The notes under the pieces were generated by a model. The model saw nothing but the letters and a program-made list of their open reading frames with translations. It ran no database searches and had not been told where the DNA came from. A program made the translations under genes and the position numbers. Positions 31,377 through 42,279 of a stretch of 64,000 nt of DNA are shown piece after piece. How positions within the stretch are numbered: the stretch's first letter is position 1; each line of letters begins with the position of its first letter. Source of the DNA: Nematopogon swammerdamellus (taxonomy: Eukaryota; Arthropoda; Insecta; Lepidoptera; Adelidae); the NCBI GenBank assembly GCA_946902875.1, contig OX336343.1, positions 14,989,596 through 15,053,595 on the forward strand, in the 5' to 3' direction.

Positions 31377-32050
31377 AATTCCTCTGTCGCTGAATCTTTG
31401 CAGTGTGATAAAGTAGGGTTTAAAATACACGTTTGACAAATTATCTAGGATTTTTTATGTTTGGAAGTTAGGTATTTATACCTAAAGATGAAAATCGCTT
31501 ATAACTGCTGGTGAAAAATTGCTCCGTCCGAAATTCCTTCGGTATATGATATTATATATTAATAAGAGTATATATATAACATTATCTATGAAAATTTCGA
31601 TTTCGAATAGGCAGAAATTTGAAAATACCTATTTTGTATCACAACTTCTTCAGAAAAATTGCTCTGTCAATTTTTATTTTATTATATGTCTTAATTTATT
31701 TATATATATCGCTTTAGACAAGTATCTAGGAAATTTTCCTTATCGATCACACCTTTACAGATTTTCGGCAATAATTCGCTGTGAAAAATTGCTCTGTCCA
31801 AAATTCTTTCGGAATATGATATTATATATTAATAAGAGTATATATATAACATTATCTAGGAAAATTTCGATTTCGAACAGGCAGAAATTTGAAAATACCT
31901 ATAAAAATTACTCTGTCAATTTTTATTTTTTTTCATCTCCTAATTTCTTTAAATATATCGCTTTTCATAATTATCTAGGAAATTTTCCTTATGGATCACA
32001 CCTTTACATATTTTTGGCAATAACCCAAGCACTGTGAAAAATTGCTTCGT
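31377..32050 (+). repeat. Left arm of an 8.7-kb inverted-repeat structure, with about 270-bp tandem units
   Basis: Begins AATTCCTCTGTCGCTGAA and matches the reverse complement of 39434-40049. Inside are two full and one partial unit starting GTGAAAAATTGCTCYGTCC (31512, 31781, 32034), each with TTCGGTATATGATATTATAT and AAATTTCGATTTCGAA. The units keep a 172-codon frame open (31519-32037; MLRPKFLRYMILYINKSIY... repeated). It is AT-rich and of unlikely coding value. Same sequence in the right arm gives a 64-codon minus ORF. Confidence 0.8.
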
Positions 32051-32189
32051 CTGTTTTTATTAACTTATTAGACACAGAACATCAAAATATAATATAATTG
32101 TATATTATCCAATAAAATTTCTCCATTAAACATGAACTTTCGAGTAGTTTCGAGTATCGCAATATAATAAAACAACGTTTAAAAAGCGC
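32051..32189. other. AT-rich spacer
   Basis: No feature recognised. Confidence 0.4.
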
Positions 32190-32425
32190 GCGCTCGCACT
32201 ACACTGAACTCGGGGTGCGGGAGGGCTGCGGGGAGTGGGGAAGAATAAGCCCGCCCGCCCGCGCGCCAGCAGCTCATCGTCCCGCACCGCGACCGACGAG
32301 ACGACACGCGACGCGAGCGTCGTCGATGCTCGCGGCTCGCTATTCCGCCCGCCACCTCTGTCGTCCCACTACAACGCCGCTCCGCCGCGCCGTCCTGCCG
32401 CCTATGGAACGAAAATGTAGGGCCT
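32190..32425. other. GC-rich island within the inverted structure
   Basis: CpG-dense (CCCGCCCGCCCGCGCGCC, GACGAGACGACACGCGACGC) in otherwise AT-rich DNA. Two overlapping plus ORFs (32215-32451, 32235-32420) are composition-driven. Resembles the GC blocks inside the hAT element at 1641-3282; could be a promoter-like remnant. Confidence 0.3.
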
Positions 32426-32584
32426 ATCTATATAGTATTAGGAACTTTTAAAATTTAACTTTCGTTCTGTAATTTAATTTGTATGACAGTATGTCGAAAC
32501 AACTTATTAAACATATTTCATGCACGTACAGTCTGTATGTAAATAAAGTGTATACATTTTTGTAAAAAAACGATTTAAAAAATT

Positions 32585-32722
32585 AAAAACCGCCTTCAAA
32601 AATGTATGAAATAAAAAAAAATCGAACCCTAGAGTTGAAGGCGGTCGGTTATTTTTGCTTGCACCGCCTTCAACTCTAGGGTTCGATTTTTTTTATTTCA
32701 TACATTTTTGAAGGCGGTTTTT
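32585..32722. mobile_element. Nearly perfect hairpin, 60-bp arms and 17-nt loop
   Basis: AAAAACCGCCTTC...TTGAAGGCGGT (32585-32645) pairs with 32663-32722 with at most an indel in the A/T run. Both halves also contain a smaller ACCGCCTTC repeat at each end, so the element is doubly symmetric. MITE-like; no target duplication resolved. Confidence 0.8.
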
Positions 32723-32759
32723 ATATTTTTTTTAATAGTTTTTTATTTCAGTTTTTTTA

Positions 32760-32934
32760 GTAATTTTTTGCTATTAATGTACTCGGCGGAATCGCTCGGC
32801 TTTTGGCTTCGCGAATCCGCCTCGCTTTCTAAACCGATCTTGATGAAATTGAAATGGGACCACGCGGAAAGCACCAGCTTTCAAATAAAAAAAGAATCAT
32901 CACAATCGGTTCACTTGGGGACGGAGTCGCGTGT
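32760..32934. repeat. Retroposon-like tail fragment (CTTTCAAATAAAAAAAGAAT)
   Basis: Contains TACTCGGCGGAATCGC, AAACCGATCTTGATGAAATT and CTTTCAAATAAAAAAAGAAT CATCAC, a combination common in lepidopteran dispersed repeats. Decayed and non-coding. Confidence 0.45.
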
Positions 32935-34508
32935 GTCCGCCTGTAAGTATCTACAGGTCGCACTCAGACGACGCGGGGACAGCTCGATTGTTCGAGCACT
33001 TGAGTAGAGCGGCAGATGAAGTGCATGTAGTTTCCCTATATACATATATATCCGCGGATATGGTTCTGCTTGGGGATTTTAATGCCCATCACGAGGAGTG
33101 GCTGGGCTCCGGGAAAACTGACTTCGAGGGGAGAGCCGCCTACGACTTCGCCCTGACGCATGACTTGCCTCAACTGATAGACCAACCTACCAAAGTGCCA
33201 GACATGGACGGTCATGCACCCTCTCTGCTGGATCTTCTGCTGACGACGAACCCTGCTGGATACAAAGTCACAGTGAGCACTCCTCTTGGCTTCTCTGACC
33301 ACTGTTTAGTGGGGTCCACGGTGCCATTTTTGCCTCCTTAGTCTCGTACTGGAGGAATGCGTCCAATTTGGCACTACGTGTCAGCGGATTGGGACGGGAT
33401 GCGAGAATACATCACATCCTACCCATGGAGAGAGCTATGCTTCAGTTCGGATGATCTACACCTCGGATGATCTACACCTTGGCTACGGCATTGGCGCATT
33501 CCGGCAGAATGCGCCAATGCCGTAGCCGAGGTGGTTCTGGGGGGAATGGAGATGTTCATTCCCAGCGCCCTCGTGCGCCTCGGTGGTAAAAGCCAGGCCT
33601 GGTACAGCCGCGACTGTGGTGAAGCTGTCGCAGCTAATGGCGCAGCTTATCGTGCATGGTCGTGCGCTCGTACCAGACGCGATCCTAATGTATCCGAACT
33701 GAAGAAAGAATACAACCGCCTCTCCAGATCCTGCAAGAGGGCTATCGTCAGGGCCAAATTCGAGCATATCGGCAGAGTTGGTGATAGGCTGAACCAGCAC
33801 CCAACTGGGAGCCGTGAGTTTTGGTCTCTCGCCAAATCTGTCGTATCGATTTTCTACCGCTCCTCCCTTCCACCTCTACAGTGTCCTGGGGGCTCACTTG
33901 CCCACTCCGCAAATGTAAATGCTCTCTTTGCGTAGAACTCCACCATGGACGATGGGGTGCCATCCCCCCATCCATAACTAGGTGTGAGAACTCCATGCCG
34001 GAAGTACAGTTCCGACAACGAACTGTGCGGGCGGAGCTTATCTCCCTAGACACCAGGAAGGCGAGTGGGCCGGATATGATTCCTGCATTGGTGCTGAAAC
34101 GGTGTGAATTGGTCTCGATATTGCCAAGGCATTCGAATGGGTTTGGCACAAATCGCTTCTGGGCTAGCTTCCGTCGTACGGACTTCCTTCTGGCCTCTGC
34201 GACTGGGTCGCCGACTTCCTACATGGGCGTAGCATTCAGGTCCTAGTGGACGGTTGCTCTTCGGACGCCCTGTCAGTGAATGCCGGCGTACCGCAGGGAT
34301 CTGTGTTGTCTTGTCACCAACACTGTTTCTTCTGCATATCAATGACATGCTGCCACTCGGCAACATAAATTGTTATGCGGATGACAGTACAGCACATGGA
34401 TCCTATACCAGTGACCCTTCAGTCAGACGGGATGTTGTGGATGAAGAGGCGAAGACTTGTGTCTGATCTCAAACAAACGCTTTGGTCTATTTCCGAATGG
34501 GGCCGCTG
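32935..34508 (+). pseudogene. CR1/Jockey-type non-LTR retrotransposon, plus-strand copy, broken
   Basis: APE endonuclease part: 32931-33341 carries GDFNAHH (48-54), DQPTKVPDMDGH and FSDHCLV (H124), then a TAG where the minus-strand copy has CAG. Linker 33531-33935 (GGKSQAWYSRDCGEAVAANG ...). RT start: QRTVRAELISLDTRKASGPD near 34020-34070. An internal deletion then joins the RT start to motif A (near 34110), followed by motif B in another frame and CYADDST (34373 region). The copy stops near 34508 at SISEWGR. Compared with the minus copy at 36069-39005 it has a nonsense codon, a 47-bp local inversion (33479-33525), a deletion of about 200-250 codons of RT, and frameshifts. Dead; 5' and 3' truncated. 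Confidence 0.85.
33479..33525. repeat. 21-bp-arm perfect palindrome inside the plus retro copy
   Basis: GGCTACGGCATTGGCGCATTC, loop CGGCA, then its exact reverse complement. The right half is the normal retro sequence (NAVAEV region); the left half is an inverted duplication of it, replacing about 40 bp of the element. Confidence 0.8.
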
Positions 34509-34799
34509 TACGCAACAGTCGTTCTCACCCCGTGGTGTTAGTGGGTGGACTGTAGTTGGGTGGGGGTGCGACTGTGCACATGCAATATCACGCCGTCACC
34601 GCAGCGGTACTCATATTCTGGGTTTGATAGTTTCATAAGGGGTGAAATAGGGTAAATAAGAGACGATTGGGACTTTTACAAGTTTCCCCGAGGCTGGTTT
34701 ACGCGGCGGCGACGGGTGTTGTCTACTGTTATCTATCAGTCAGTTCAGATCTTATTTTGCGCTTCGTGATAGGATTAGTTTGGCGTAGCGTCTGGATCC
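34509..34799. other. Spacer between retro remnant and minisatellite
   Basis: GC-richer; no motif recognised. Confidence 0.4.
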
Positions 34800-35575
34800 G
34801 TCTGGCTGACTTCGGAAATTCGCTTAGGTGTCGGGCTCCGTCTGGATGGCGTCGGGGAACGCAGGGCAGTATCGGGCTCCATCGGGATGGCGTCGGGGGA
34901 CGTTGGGCAGTGTCGGGCTCCTTCCGAGCTGCGTCGGGATTCGTCGGACTGGCTTCGAGGCTCGCTTAGATGTCAGACCGCGTCTGGATGGCGTCGGGGG
35001 AACGCAGGGGCAGTGTCGGACTCCTTCTTAGCCGCGTCGGGATTCGTCGGGCTGGTTTCGGAGCTCGCTTAGATGTCGGACTGCGTCTGGATGGCGTCGG
35101 GGGAACGCAGGGCAGTGTCGGACTCCTTCTGAGCAGCGTCGGGATTCGTCGGACTGGTTTCAGAGCTCGCTTAGATGTCGGACTGCGTCTGGGTGGCGTC
35201 GGGGGAACGCAGGGCAGTGTCGGACTCCTTCTGAGCAGCGCCGGGATTCGTCGGACTAGCTTTGAGGCTTACTTGGATGTCGGGCTCCGTCTGTATTGTG
35301 TCGGGGAACCCCAGGGCAGTGTCGGGCTCTTTCTTAGCAGCGTCGGGATTCGTCGGACTAGCTTCCGAGCTCACTTAGATGTCGGACTCCGTCTGAATGG
35401 CGTCGTGGGAACGCAGGGCAATGTTGGACTCCTTCTGAGCAGCTTCGGGATTCGTCGGACTAGCTTCCGAGCTCACGTAGATGTCGGACTGCGTCTGGAT
35501 GGCGTCGGGGGAACACAGGGAAATGTTGGACTCCTTCTGAGCAGCGTCGGGATTCATCGGACTAGCTTCGAGGTG
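34800..35575. repeat. 102-bp minisatellite, about seven units, open on plus for 202 codons
   Basis: Units contain GTCGGGATTCGTCGGACT, TTAGATGTCGGACTGCGTCT and GGCGTCGGGGGAACGCAGGG. The length is a multiple of three, so the plus ORF 34970-35578 repeats a 34-residue unit around LDVGLRLDGVGGTQGSVGLL. On the minus strand the same units read ASPTNPDAAQKESD..., open in some units but cut by TAA in the ones with TTAGATGTC. No start context or flanking gene. GC-rich and unlike its neighbours. Confidence 0.8.
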
Positions 35576-36065
35576 TAGCGCAAAGTGTGTGGTGGTGTGG
35601 TACCTCCTACCTGGATGTTGATGTCTCCGCCCGCAGCCGCACCTTCGATAGCTCGGTCCTTCAGGTGGTGGTCGTCGATCGGCACGGAAACGTCCCGGTG
35701 TCCGAGGATCTGCTGGGCCCAGCTACGCACACACTTCGGAAACTACACTCACTATACTTATGCCGTATTAGGTCGCAACAAGCCCTGAGAGCCCGCGCCG
35801 CGCTCGATCAGGGTGGATTTTATCTTTTCCAGAGCAAAATGTTTGAACAAAACCGCCCGCTCCCGCTTGTATTTTCGGACGTGTCAGATCACAACAGTCC
35901 GTCGCCTAGGCAACCGGACTCTTCTCCTTTCCGCCAGGAGGCGCTGTGTGCTTCTTGCATGAAGACCGCTGCAGGTAGAGTCTTGAGGCGAAGAGAATGG
36001 AGGAACGTTTTTTTTTATTTTTTTTTATTGAAAGCGCGACATATGGCGCCGAGCCACCCATAAGG
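35576..36065 (+). other. Unrecognised GC-rich stretch with overlapping ORFs (35587-36063, 158 codons)
   Basis: The longest frame reads YLDVDVSARSRTFDSSVLQV then VVVDRHGNVPVSEDLLGP, which has coding-like texture; a second frame picks up at THFGNYTHYTYAVLGRNKP and the minus strand is also open (AQQILGHRDVSVPIDDHH). The right end (from about 36005) is the T-rich 3' tail of the minus retro copy. May be an exon fragment or single-copy DNA caught between repeats. No function proposed. Confidence 0.25.
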
Positions 36066-36068
36066 TGT

Positions 36069-39005
36069 CTAACGACGCCCATGGACATTCGGTCGTATGC
36101 GGGGGTTGCGAATGCCATGCCGGCCTGACAGGTGCCCATTCACGCCCCTCTTTAAGGACCCGAGACTGTACTTGGGGGGAAATATATGAGCAGGGAGAGC
36201 ATTCCAGAGTTTACCGGTTCTGTAGAGGAATGATCTGCAGAATCGATTAGTACGCATCCGCGGTAAGTCCAGCGTATAGGGATGCAATCCCTGCCCAGTT
36301 CATGTGGTGCGGAGATGGAAAGGGGACGGCGGGATTGCGTTAAACAGCTCGTCCGAGTACTCCCCATGGAATAAGCGATAGAACACACTTAGGGAGCCGA
36401 CATCCCTACGGTGTTGCAGTGGTTTTAGATCGCGGGACACTGCGGGGTCACCCACTAGTCGCACGGCTCGACGCTGGATCGAGTCCAGAGGCGCAAGCTG
36501 GTATTTGGCAGAGCCATCCCACAGGTGCGAGCAGTACTCCAAGCAGGACCTGATCTGCGATTTATACAAAAGCAGCCTTTGGTCCGGCGTGAAGTACCGT
36601 CGCACCTTATTGAGTACGCCCAGCTTTTTAGAAGCCAGCTTGGCCTTCCCCTCGATATGGCGACGAAAGTTCAAGTCGTGCGACAGTTCGACTCCGAGGA
36701 CCCCGAGGTGTTCGCTTAATTTAAGCGACGTGCCTTGGAATGAAGGAGCCGGTGTGAACGCCGCTCTCTTCGCACTTAACGCGCAAACTTGTGTCTTGGA
36801 AGCGTTGAACTCGACCAAATTGCTACGGCCCCATTCGGAAATAGAGCCGAGTGTGTGTTCGTGCTCAGACACAAGTCTTCGCCTCTTCTCATCCACAATA
36901 TCCCGACTGGCTGAAGGGTGACTGGTGTAGGATCCGTGTGCCGTACTGTCATCCGCATAACAATGTATGTTGCCCAGAGACAGCATATCATTGATATGCA
37001 GAAGAAACAGCGTGGGTGACAACACAGATCCTTGTGGTACGCCGGGGTTCACTGACATGGCGTCCGACGAGCAACCGTCCACTAGGACCTGAATGCTACG
37101 CCCATGTAGGAAGTCGGCGACCCAGTCACAGAGGCCAGAAGGAAGTCCGTAAGCCGGCAATTTGCCCAAGAGCGACTTGTGCCAAAGCCGATCAAATGCC
37201 TTGGCAATATCAAGGCCAATTGCCAAGTATTTTTCATTTCATTTTTCATTTATTCATTTCCATCTTAGGTACCATCGGTACACTTGAGTTCGTCACATTT
37301 TAGTTTACCAAATTTACAATTGAAACTGTCTGGGTCAAGCCATGGTAAGGGACTAATAATTAGCAATAATATAGGTACATAACTAAAAATTATAAGAATA
37401 CAGAGAAAAAAAAACTGTTTTGTGCATGAAAGGCAATTAAAACTAGAGCTAAATTAAAATACTTCGCATCAATAGAATTGTTAAAGGTTAAAAATTCAAT
37501 TATGTCAATATAAAAAAATATAAAATTAAAATAAAATTAAAATAAATTAAAATAAATTAAAATTCAAAATTAAAATAGGTAGCATCAATTCACCATGACC
37601 GTCAAGCGATTCCCCCCAAAGGTGAGTGACGTACGCTAGGAGATCACCAGCAGATCGTTTTGGCCGGAAGCCGTATTGCCGATCGCTGATGAGGTCTTTC
37701 GTCTCCAGGTACTTCATGAGCTGCGTATTGATAATGCGCTCCATCACCTTACAGAAAAGGGAGGTAATCGCTATAGGTCGGTAGTTTGACGGGTTTGAGC
37801 GGTCACCCTTTTTAGGGACCGCTTGCAAAAACGCAGATTTCCAGGCCGCCGGCACACGGCAATTGGAGTAGGAGAGACGGAATAGGCGCGTCAGCACTGG
37901 GGCCAGTTCGGGAGCACACCTTTTTAACACCAATGCAGGAATCCTATCCGGCCCACTCGCCTTCCTGACGTCTAGGGAGAGAAGTTCCGCCCGTACAGTC
38001 CGTTGTCGAAACTGCACTTCCGACATGGAGTTCTCACACCTAGGTATGGATGGGGGAGTGGCACCCCCATCGTCCAGGTTGGAGTTCCCCGCAAAGAGAG
38101 ATACCAGTAAGTCGGCTTTCTTCTTTGCGGAGTGGACAAGTGAGCCTCCAGGACACTGCAGAGGTGGAAGAGAGGAGCGGCAGAAATTTGACTCGACATA
38201 TTTAGCGAGAGACCAGAACTCACGGCTCCCAGTTGGGTGGTGGTTCAGTCTATCGCCGATTCTGCCGATGTGGTCAAATTTGGCCCTGGCAATAACCTTT
38301 TTGCAGGATCTGGAGAGGCGGTTGTATTCCTTCTTCAGTTAGGATGCGTTCGGATCACGTCCGGCACGAGCGCGCGACCATGCCCGATAAGCTGCGCATT
38401 TAGCTGCGACAGCATCAGCACAGTCGCGGCTGTACCATGGTTGGCTTTTACCACCGAGGTAGACAGAGGCGCTGCGAATAAACATTTCCATTGCCCCCAG
38501 AACCACCTCGGCAACGGTATTAGCGCATTGCGACGGATCGCCCGAACTGAAGCAGATCTCTCTCCAAGGGTAGGATGCGAAGTGTTCTCGCATCCCATCC
38601 CAATGTGCTGACGCGTAGTGCCAAATTCGACGCGTTCCTCCAGTACGGGACTGAGGAGGCGAAGATGGCACCGTGGACCACACTAAACAATGATCAGAGG
38701 AACCCAGCGGGGCTCTCACTGCGACCTTATATGCAGTGGGGTTCGTTGTCAGCAGAAGATCCAGCAGAGAGGGTTCATGACCGTCTATATCTGGCAGCCT
38801 GGTGGGCTGGTCTACCAGTTGAGACAGGTCATGCGTCAAGGCGAAGTCGTAGGCGGCTCTCCCCGCAAAGTCAGTTCTCCTGGAGCCTAGCCATGCCTCG
38901 TGATGGGCATTGAAGTCTCCAAGAAGAACCAAATCCGCGGTAGGGAACCGCTCTTGGACTTTGTCTGCCGCTCCACTCAGGTACTCAAATAACCGAGCTG
39001 AATGT
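36069..39005 (-). pseudogene. CR1/Jockey-type non-LTR retrotransposon, minus-strand copy, near-complete ORF2 but broken
   Basis: ORF2 would make an APE endonuclease plus reverse transcriptase that nicks DNA and copies element RNA at the nick. In minus order: endonuclease 38932-38339 (197 codons; GDFNAH 5-10, SSDHCLV with D80-H81); linker with frameshift(s) 38339-38026; RT front 38026-37590 (KASGPDRIPALVLKRC, PKKGDRSNPSNYRPIAI, GFRPKRSAGD); a 360-bp insert; RT core and thumb 37226-36300 (308 codons; motif A GLDIAKAFD, motif B GVPQGSVLSP 62-71, motif C CYADDST with D92-D93); after a frameshift, C-terminus 36287-36069 (RFCRSFLYRTGKLWNALP). No ORF1 or true 5' end. Removing the insert restores colinearity with family members. 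Confidence 0.88.
37226..37586. mobile_element. AT-rich insertion splitting the RT of the minus retro copy
   Basis: The RT reading (...SLDGHGEL | AIGLDIAKAFD...) is interrupted exactly here. The insert begins TATTTTTCATTTCATTTTTC, contains CATCGGTACACTTGAG, and ends with TTAAAATAAA repeats. A three-base CAA may be duplicated. Same ATTTC start as 20521 and 61205. Probably a retroposon tail fragment; class unresolved. Confidence 0.65.
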
Positions 39006-39051
39006 CCGAGAAATAAGACTCACTATAGGCCCCCAAAGGCAAACCAACCAC
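39006..39051. other. Junction of retro copy and repeat
   Basis: Short unassigned stretch. Confidence 0.4.
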
Positions 39052-39185
39052 ATAAATTGATTCCATTTTTGAAACATACCGTTTGTTTTTATTATAAATG
39101 CCAAAAAGAACCACATAAATTGGTTCCACTTTGCGATATACAGTTTGTTTTTATTATATAATGCCAAAAAGAACCAGATATCTTG
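39052..39185. repeat. About 68-bp tandem repeat (AACCACATAAATTG...AATGCCAAAAAG)
   Basis: Two units plus the start of a third, each with AACCACATAAATTG(A/G)TTCCA and GTTTGTTTTTATTATA. Confidence 0.75.
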
Positions 39186-39433
39186 GCTCTGTTTTGATAA
39201 ATACTTTTAGCGTACTTCATCAAAAACAAAAAAGTCCATCTCGCTTGGATCTTTTACGCAAAAAAAAAAATCTGACCAGTTAGCTAGTACCAAGTAGCAT
39301 AATTCTTTTCTGCTGTTGCGATATACCTCAATTGGGCGGACGAATGTGTAGAAACCTATTAGTATATACCAAGTAGCCTGCCTGGGTCTTTTCTGCAAAA
39401 AATAGAGGGTTGATTAGCTCTCGATTGGTATAT
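39186..39433. other. AT-rich spacer
   Basis: Contains two TACCAAGTAGC copies and the AATGGCATTTTG-like strings. No gene. Confidence 0.4.
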
Positions 39434-40049
39434 TTAACTCATTTTTAACCAATTTGTGGGTTGGTGCCTTTTGGCATTTATATGGTCAATTTTCTGAAGA
39501 AGTTGTGATACAAAATAGGTATTTTCAAATTTCTGCCTATTCGAAATCGAAATTTTCCTAGATAATGTTGTATGTATACTCTTATTAATATATAATATCA
39601 TATTCCGAAGGAATTTCGGACGGAGCAATTTTTCACAGCGAATTATTGCCGAAAATCTGTAAAGGTGTGATCGATATGGAAAATTTCCTAGATAATTGTC
39701 AAAAGCGATATATTTAAATAAATTAAGACATATAAAAAAATTAAAATTGACAGAGCAATTTTTCTGAAGAAGTTGTGATACAAAATAGATATTTTCAAAT
39801 TTCTGCCTATTCGAAATCGAAATTTTCCTAGATAATGTTAATATATACTCTTATTAATATATAATATCATATACCGAAGGAATTTCGGACGGAGCAATTT
39901 TTCATCAGCAGTTATAAGCGATTTTCATTTTTAGGCATTCATTCATTTTAATACCTAACTTCCAAACATCAAAAATCCTAGATAATTTGTCAAACGTATA
40001 TTTTAAACACTACTCTATCACACTGCAAAGTTTCAGCGACAGAGGAATT
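39434..40049 (-). repeat. Right arm of the 8.7-kb inverted-repeat structure
   Basis: Reverse complement of 31377-32050: GGAGCAATTTTTCA boundaries near 39637 and 39905 mark about 269-bp units, and the outer end TTCAGCGACAGAGGAATT (40032-40049) mirrors the left arm start. Arms differ by small indels and substitutions. Confidence 0.8.
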
Positions 40050-41158
40050 AGTCCGAAGAGCCCATACAAGGAATTTCCTCGTTTCCTGGACTATAGGTTG
40101 GTCTTGCATGGACGCAGATTTGCTAGCAATTGTGCTGCTCTACCGTTCTTACGTATTTAAAATATGAAATGTTTTGTCTAGTACTTAGTTGTCTCCTTTG
40201 CTTCGTTAATTGGATCGATGCAAGTAATTCTCAGCTCGCTTGCCAGACGTTTTCTTGATATTTTCTTTGTGTAGTGGATGTTGTCACTAGGTTATTTTGT
40301 AATACTTAAATTTTCGAGCCGTTTGCATTTTTCTTTCCGACGTCCATAATTTATTATATTAGCACTTATTTATTATATATGACATTAATTTGAATTCATA
40401 TTGAAATGTTATCTTAATAACCTACTCTATTCGACTGGCTTCAGTATCTGTACAGTTTCTTGACACCGAGTCAATATCAGTCAACTGTACAAAAGAAGTG
40501 TTTAGATTCCATTAGGTATACTTATCTACATAAACTAAGATTCATTATTTACAATATTTTTTTTTAAATAAAGCCATTTACAGATTTCAAAGTGTGTTTT
40601 AGTGGTTTATTTACTACTGATACTGTTATGGTTTACGTCCATAGTATTAGGTAATTTAATAGGCAGAGTGGTCAGATTCTTAAATAAGTAAGGTTTATCC
40701 TTTAAATGTTAATGTTTTTGTGAGCGGTACTATGGGTTAATTATTTGTAAGTTACTATAATATAATACTTTTATGGTACTAGCAAAAGCATTGTGACTTG
40801 CGAAGTTTATTTTTCAGTTCTTTTTCGCATTGAATTAGAACTGGTGGAATTTTCGACACGATCAATCGTACCTGGGTTACCTATCTATGGATGAAATTAT
40901 ACAGTAAACAATATTTTTATCGCTTCGTGCATACAAATGTACGAATACTTACATACGAATATTTAGTTACATAGGTGACTTAGTCAAAAATGTCAGGTAC
41001 TATAAAACAATTTTATAGCGAGTAAAGCGAAAGCTAAAGAGATTCCTAGCGGAAAGTGCTTACTTTCAGTGAATAAGCTCGCGACTCCACATACTCGCTG
41101 CGGCCACAGGGAGGGCCTGAACGGCTGAAATAAAGCCATTTGTTGTTGGTTAAGTGTT
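40050..41158. other. AT-rich stretch without gene
   Basis: No ORF, repeat or motif recognised. Confidence 0.45.
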
Positions 41159-41290
41159 TCATCCCGTCCGACCAACTAGACAAGCAAGCAACGCCCTCAT
41201 CTCCGCCTGTGTGAGTCGACTCCGCGAGTCTAGGCGCGGTAGGTCGACAGTGGCTAGATTCCACGGCGCGGAGATGTCAACAGGGAAACG
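41159..41290 (-). other. Short coding-textured stretch, unrecognised
   Basis: On the minus strand one frame, open from about 41303 to a TGA at 41160, reads PVDISAPWNLATVDLPRLDS then RSRLTQAEMRALLACLVGR. It is GC-richer than the flanks and amphipathic. It could be a terminal exon or retroelement debris. Another minus frame is also open (41264-41046), so evidence is weak. Confidence 0.25.
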
Positions 41291-42279
41291 ATTTCATATT
41301 TACTTATTAGTTCAAAGGAAATAAATGGTTATAGTTTATTTTCATGTTTGTTTGGTAGTTTTTAGTTATTTAGTTTAATCTTATTTCTTTTTTTTATATT
41401 TTTATACATATTAAAAAAAACTATAGTAAATCAAAAATAAATCTATAATGTAACTATCTAAAACTAAATAAATAAATAAATTAAACCTATAAAACCTACT
41501 AACAGACCTATAAAACCTACTAATAAACCTATGAAAGAAAAGTAACCCTCCTTACGCATTATTTCCGTGGTATTTTCGTATTATTTAAAACATTGTATTG
41601 ATAACGACGTAAAGTCGGTTTGACTGATGACTTCCATAACCAAATTGCCGAAATATTTATTTATTTATAACGTTAGCATAGCTTTTGCTCGCGACTTGAA
41701 ATAACGCCACCGCGCCGCGCCGTCCTGCTCAAATTCGAGCATTTTTAGAGATCGAATTTAAGGCGAGCGAAGCGAATATTACACAATCCAAATGGGTCTC
41801 TCTGTATATCTGTAACACGTTACCCAACACACTTCTGGGCCTGAATGGGATCTGTTAACGTTACGGCTTAGCGAAGAAACCTCAAATGTTGGTCTAGCGA
41901 TGCCATTTGACAAAGGCTCTTTACACGTGATAATTACTTTGTAGTCAATCTTTGTAGTCAGAACTCTCAATAAAATTGTTAATCTGGCTCTTTAACTGTG
42001 CTTTCGATAGACTGCAAGCGATGTTATTATGTGGATTGTCCAGAAATACTTGTAAGATTGTTAATGAAAAAACCAAAAACACCCTGCGAAGTTTCTTTTT
42101 GGTTCTTCTTTGTGGGTGTAATCGAACCGGATAGAACAAATTGTGACAAGTTCAAATGCAGAATAAACAATAAAAAGTAATCGGCAAATGCTTGCCTAAT
42201 AAATTCAATTCACATACGAATTGACTTTTCCTTTTTCAAGTTGACGCATTTTACTTTTCGATGCCGACTCATTTTCGTT
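41291..42279. other. AT-rich stretch; small tandem repeat at 41484-41537
   Basis: About 2.5 copies of AACCTATAAAACCTACTAA. GC patch with CACCGCGCCGCGCC near 41710. No gene. Confidence 0.5.

Noticed and set aside
31519..32037. 172-codon ORF as a protein gene
   Set aside because: AT-rich tandem units of about 270 bp with F/I/Y/N-heavy composition; the inverted arm keeps only fragments open.
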